The position numbers were made by a program, and so were the translations under genes. The notes beneath the pieces were generated by a model. The model searched no databases and was not told the DNA's origin. It saw only the letters and a list, made by a program, of their open reading frames with translations. This document shows, in pieces, positions 7,227 through 9,457 of a stretch of 9,457 nucleotides of DNA. Positions within the stretch are counted from its first letter, which is position 1; the number at the start of each line of letters is the position of its first letter. The stretch is from an uncultured Porphyromonadaceae bacterium (GTDB lineage: Bacteria > Bacteroidota > Bacteroidia > Bacteroidales > Muribaculaceae): the NCBI GenBank assembly GCA_947175715.1, contig CAMWOD010000021.1, positions 1 to 9,457 on the forward strand, read 5' to 3'.

Positions 7227-8171
7227 TTAGCTCACATCTCTTTTAGCATGTTGTCGCAGCAACTCATCGACGCGACCGACGAACTCCTCAGTGGGCAAGT
7301 CGTAGGGTAGCCAATGTATGGTGTGACCTCGACGCTCCATGCCGCGAAACCACGTCATCTGCCGCTTGGCAAACTGATGTATCGCTATTTCGAGTTGTCG
7401 CACCATCTCCTCGTAGCTAAGCTCACCTATCACATAGAGCGTTAAATACTTGTATTCAAGTCCATAATAAATCAAATCGTCAGGAGCGACGCCGCCATCG
7501 ATAAGTCGACGCACCTCGTCAACCATCCCCTGGTCGAGACGGTTGTGAAGTCGCTGAGTGATGCGCTCCCTGCGTGCCTCGCGGTCAATATCCACGCCTA
7601 CCACTACAGCCGGCGTACGAGTGTCATGAGCAGCGATGGTCAACGGCTGTGGGTTGCAATCGTTGGCTGCGTAGTAAGTTTGAATTTCAATGGCCCGTAT
7701 GGCTCGCTGGCATGAATCCACGTCAGTGACATTGTGGAGCACCTTCATCGACGCAAGTATCGATGTCAACTCTTCGAGTGATTTACCGCGAAGCGATGCG
7801 CGTAGCTCCCTATTCTCGGGCACCTGTGGCAATTTCACACCATTGATTGCCGACTCCACATACAATCCCGTACCTCCACAGAGCACCGGCATAGAATTGC
7901 GACCATATATGTCGTTGAGCGCCCGATCGTAGTCATCGAGGTAGCGGTAAAGATTATATTTTTCACCTGGCTGGGCAATGTCGATCAAGTGATAGGGCAC
8001 ATCGCCATACTCGTCGACATCCTTGCCAGTGCCTATATCCATGCCCCGATATACCTGTCGGGAATCGGCACTGATAATCTCTCCGCCCAGCGCCCGCGCA
8101 CAGTCGACAGCACGGCGTGTCTTACCCGATGCAGTGGGACCTGTAATGACAAGTATTGGTGGCCTACCCAT
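7227..8171 (-). CDS. miaA: tRNA dimethylallyltransferase (MiaA)
   Basis: Cytoplasmic enzyme that transfers a dimethylallyl group to N6 of adenosine 37 in tRNAs reading UNN codons (i6A37). The 314 residues match the usual length. The P-loop is GPTASGKT (11-18). Next come the substrate-site motif DSRQVYRGMDIGTGKD (36-51), GGTGLYVES (99-107), and RAIRAIEI (156-163). The C-terminal tRNA-binding part includes RITQRLHNRLDQGMVDEV (203-220) and FAKRQMTWFRG (267-277). Most MiaA proteins have GTAKP or GTAAP after the MDI motif; here it is GTGKD, followed by EYGDVPYHLID, so this may be a second-type MiaA paralog. The ATG is 3 bases past the stop of the upstream membrane-protein gene, which implies one operon. 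Confidence 0.95.
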   Translation of the reverse strand: MGRPPILVITGPTASGKTRRAVDCARALGGEIISADSRQVYRGMDIGTGKDVDEYGDVPYHLIDIAQPGEKYNLYRYLDDYDRALNDIYGRNSMPVLCGGTGLYVESAINGVKLPQVPENRELRASLRGKSLEELTSILASMKVLHNVTDVDSCQRAIRAIEIQTYYAANDCNPQPLTIAAHDTRTPAVVVGVDIDREARRERITQRLHNRLDQGMVDEVRRLIDGGVAPDDLIYYGLEYKYLTLYVIGELSYEEMVRQLEIAIHQFAKRQMTWFRGMERRGHTIHWLPYDLPTEEFVGRVDELLRQHAKRDVS

Positions 8172-8174
8172 GTA

Positions 8175-9457
8175 TCAATGCCCTGAACCGTGAATGTATT
8201 TGCGCCACAACTTACGCAGGTGGAAGAATGGTCGATCTTCATTATTATCAGCCACTTGAAGCCATGTGCTGTCGTTGTAGTCCACATCCCAGTTGGGGAG
8301 GTCGCGTAGGCGAAAAGCCGGACGGTAATTCTTGATATCGTATAGACGCGTGCCGCTGCGGTCGTAGGTTTTCCACGCCATAGTCACATTGTATATACGA
8401 TGTATCTCCGACATTAGAAGCGGGGCTACGAGATTCTGGTCCATCATCGATTGCAATGTACTCAGGGTCACCCATTGCCCCTTCAGTCGCGACTGTTCGT
8501 CTATTATATTTGTATCTTCAATTAATGCTGCGAAGTGAAAAATATTACTCCCCGAATCCTCAGTGTCCGTACGATAAAGAAAGCGGATCTTGGCATCGAT
8601 TCCCGAAGTTCCCTTAAAATAGTTTTCAGCCTCCCAATCGCTGATGCGGCTTTGATATGCCACCGTGAGTACTGAGGGTGTGTCGTACTTTGAGTTTTGA
8701 AGATTCACCAAGTTGGACGTCGAGTCGGGCTCGGCCAGAAACAGGTGGTCGCCACTGATTATGAGGAAACGCACCATTGAGAAGTTACCTTTTTGAAAGA
8801 CTGTGCCCGAAAGCTCGCGGATATAGTAAGCCAACAATCCGGAATATCGCAACGACAAGTAAGCCAACGACATCACGTAGACTATAGCAGGCACCCATCC
8901 GAAGAAGAACGCATCGCTTGAGTTGAGATCGGTAGTGATGAAACTTATCACATAATATGCATATTCCCCTATGGTGAGCAGCAACGACAAGATGAGCAAC
9001 AGCCACATTTGCGTACTACTCTCCTGATCGAGTACTCGGCCAATAAAACCGCGTTCGGCAGGATCACCATTGGATATGACGCAACGGCGGCAGAATGGAT
9101 GTTTGCGACCGCTCATTAGCAGCCATGAGCAAATCAATACCGACACCGGCCCCGTAATAAGGATTGGGATATAAGGTATCTCATGGTTGACGGGCACATT
9201 TTTCAGCCACACCTCCGAAATCCAGTCAGTATAATTGATTGCGATATAATATGCTATCATTATCAGCGACGACCAAATCAGGGTGAGATTAACCACATAC
9301 ACAGTGCGTCCGCAAATCTGAGGCTTATCTTTATGAGATCTGCGCTGCATGTGGTAGAGCATTAGTGACATACACCGGCCAAGGAACTGCACCCAGAACA
9401 TGGCTATCCACATCGACAACACGCTGAGCGCCACAAGACATCCCACGCTGATAACCC
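8175..9457 (-). CDS. Multi-pass membrane protein of unknown function, 5' end cut by the window
   Basis: I do not recognise this family. The frame is open from the right edge (no stop before 9457), giving about 426 visible residues; the GTG at 9446 is only the first in-frame start-like codon, and the true start may lie outside. Numbered from 9446, hydrophobic segments fall near 1-24, 50-71, 92-111, 147-170 and 180-198. Between the third and fourth is a short polar loop with CRRC (119-122) and GDPAERGF (127-134), which looks conserved by its composition. From about 220 to the end there is no membrane segment. This soluble region of about 200 residues contains YRTDTED (291-297), an aromatic-rich stretch WDVDYNDSTW (386-395), and a basic end with RKLWRKYIHG. 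The fold is unknown to me. It lies 3 bases upstream of miaA and is presumably co-transcribed with it. The reading frame is long, has consistent codon use and is certainly coding. Confidence 0.85.
   Translation of the reverse strand, partial: VISVGCLVALSVLSMWIAMFWVQFLGRCMSLMLYHMQRRSHKDKPQICGRTVYVVNLTLIWSSLIMIAYYIAINYTDWISEVWLKNVPVNHEIPYIPILITGPVSVLICSWLLMSGRKHPFCRRCVISNGDPAERGFIGRVLDQESSTQMWLLLILSLLLTIGEYAYYVISFITTDLNSSDAFFFGWVPAIVYVMSLAYLSLRYSGLLAYYIRELSGTVFQKGNFSMVRFLIISGDHLFLAEPDSTSNLVNLQNSKYDTPSVLTVAYQSRISDWEAENYFKGTSGIDAKIRFLYRTDTEDSGSNIFHFAALIEDTNIIDEQSRLKGQWVTLSTLQSMMDQNLVAPLLMSEIHRIYNVTMAWKTYDRSGTRLYDIKNYRPAFRLRDLPNWDVDYNDSTWLQVADNNEDRPFFHLRKLWRKYIHGSGH

Noticed and set aside
7211..7228. 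Repeated TACAATT / inverted AATTG-CAATT sequence at the miaA stop
   Set aside because: Only a 5-bp stem in A/T-rich DNA with no U-tract; too weak to call a terminator or operator.

Overview
The window reads as a chromosomal segment of a Bacteroidales bacterium. A gut lineage such as Muribaculaceae or Bacteroides is possible, but I cannot name the genus from sequence alone. The signs are Bacteroidetes-type promoter elements (TAnnTTTG at -7), no clear Shine-Dalgarno sequences, A-rich leaders, an enlarged LptF/LptG-family permease next to ribBA, and an exopolysaccharide export pair of the Bacteroidetes type. Every supported gene lies on the minus strand, so transcription runs from the right edge to the left. 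I see no RNA genes, mobile elements, CRISPR arrays or attachment sites.

Right block (9457 to 7227): a membrane protein of unknown function, cut by the right edge, is followed 3 bases later by miaA, the tRNA A37 dimethylallyltransferase. Middle block (about 7186 to 3155): a good promoter core precedes a three-gene run with gaps of 8 and 18 bases. The genes are an outer-membrane polysaccharide export lipoprotein (OPX/Wza family), a Wzz-type co-polymerase fused to a BY-type tyrosine kinase (Wzc family), and an AqpZ-type aquaporin. No glycosyltransferase, flippase, polymerase or UpxY-like antiterminator is present, so this looks like an export and chain-length module set among housekeeping genes. 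The aquaporin is the odd member.

Left block (3111 to 1): a strong hairpin is immediately followed by a second Bacteroidetes promoter driving an LptF/LptG-family permease with a long extra C-terminal part. Its stop codon overlaps the start of ribBA (dual-function riboflavin synthesis enzyme, cut by the left edge) by 8 bases.

The themes are envelope export (polysaccharide and lipopolysaccharide) interleaved with tRNA modification and cofactor synthesis. Most of this is ordinary for the phylum. I found no clear sign of an undescribed system. The best leads are the aquaporin in the export operon, the permease's C-terminal extension, and the uncharacterised membrane protein with a soluble C-terminal domain.
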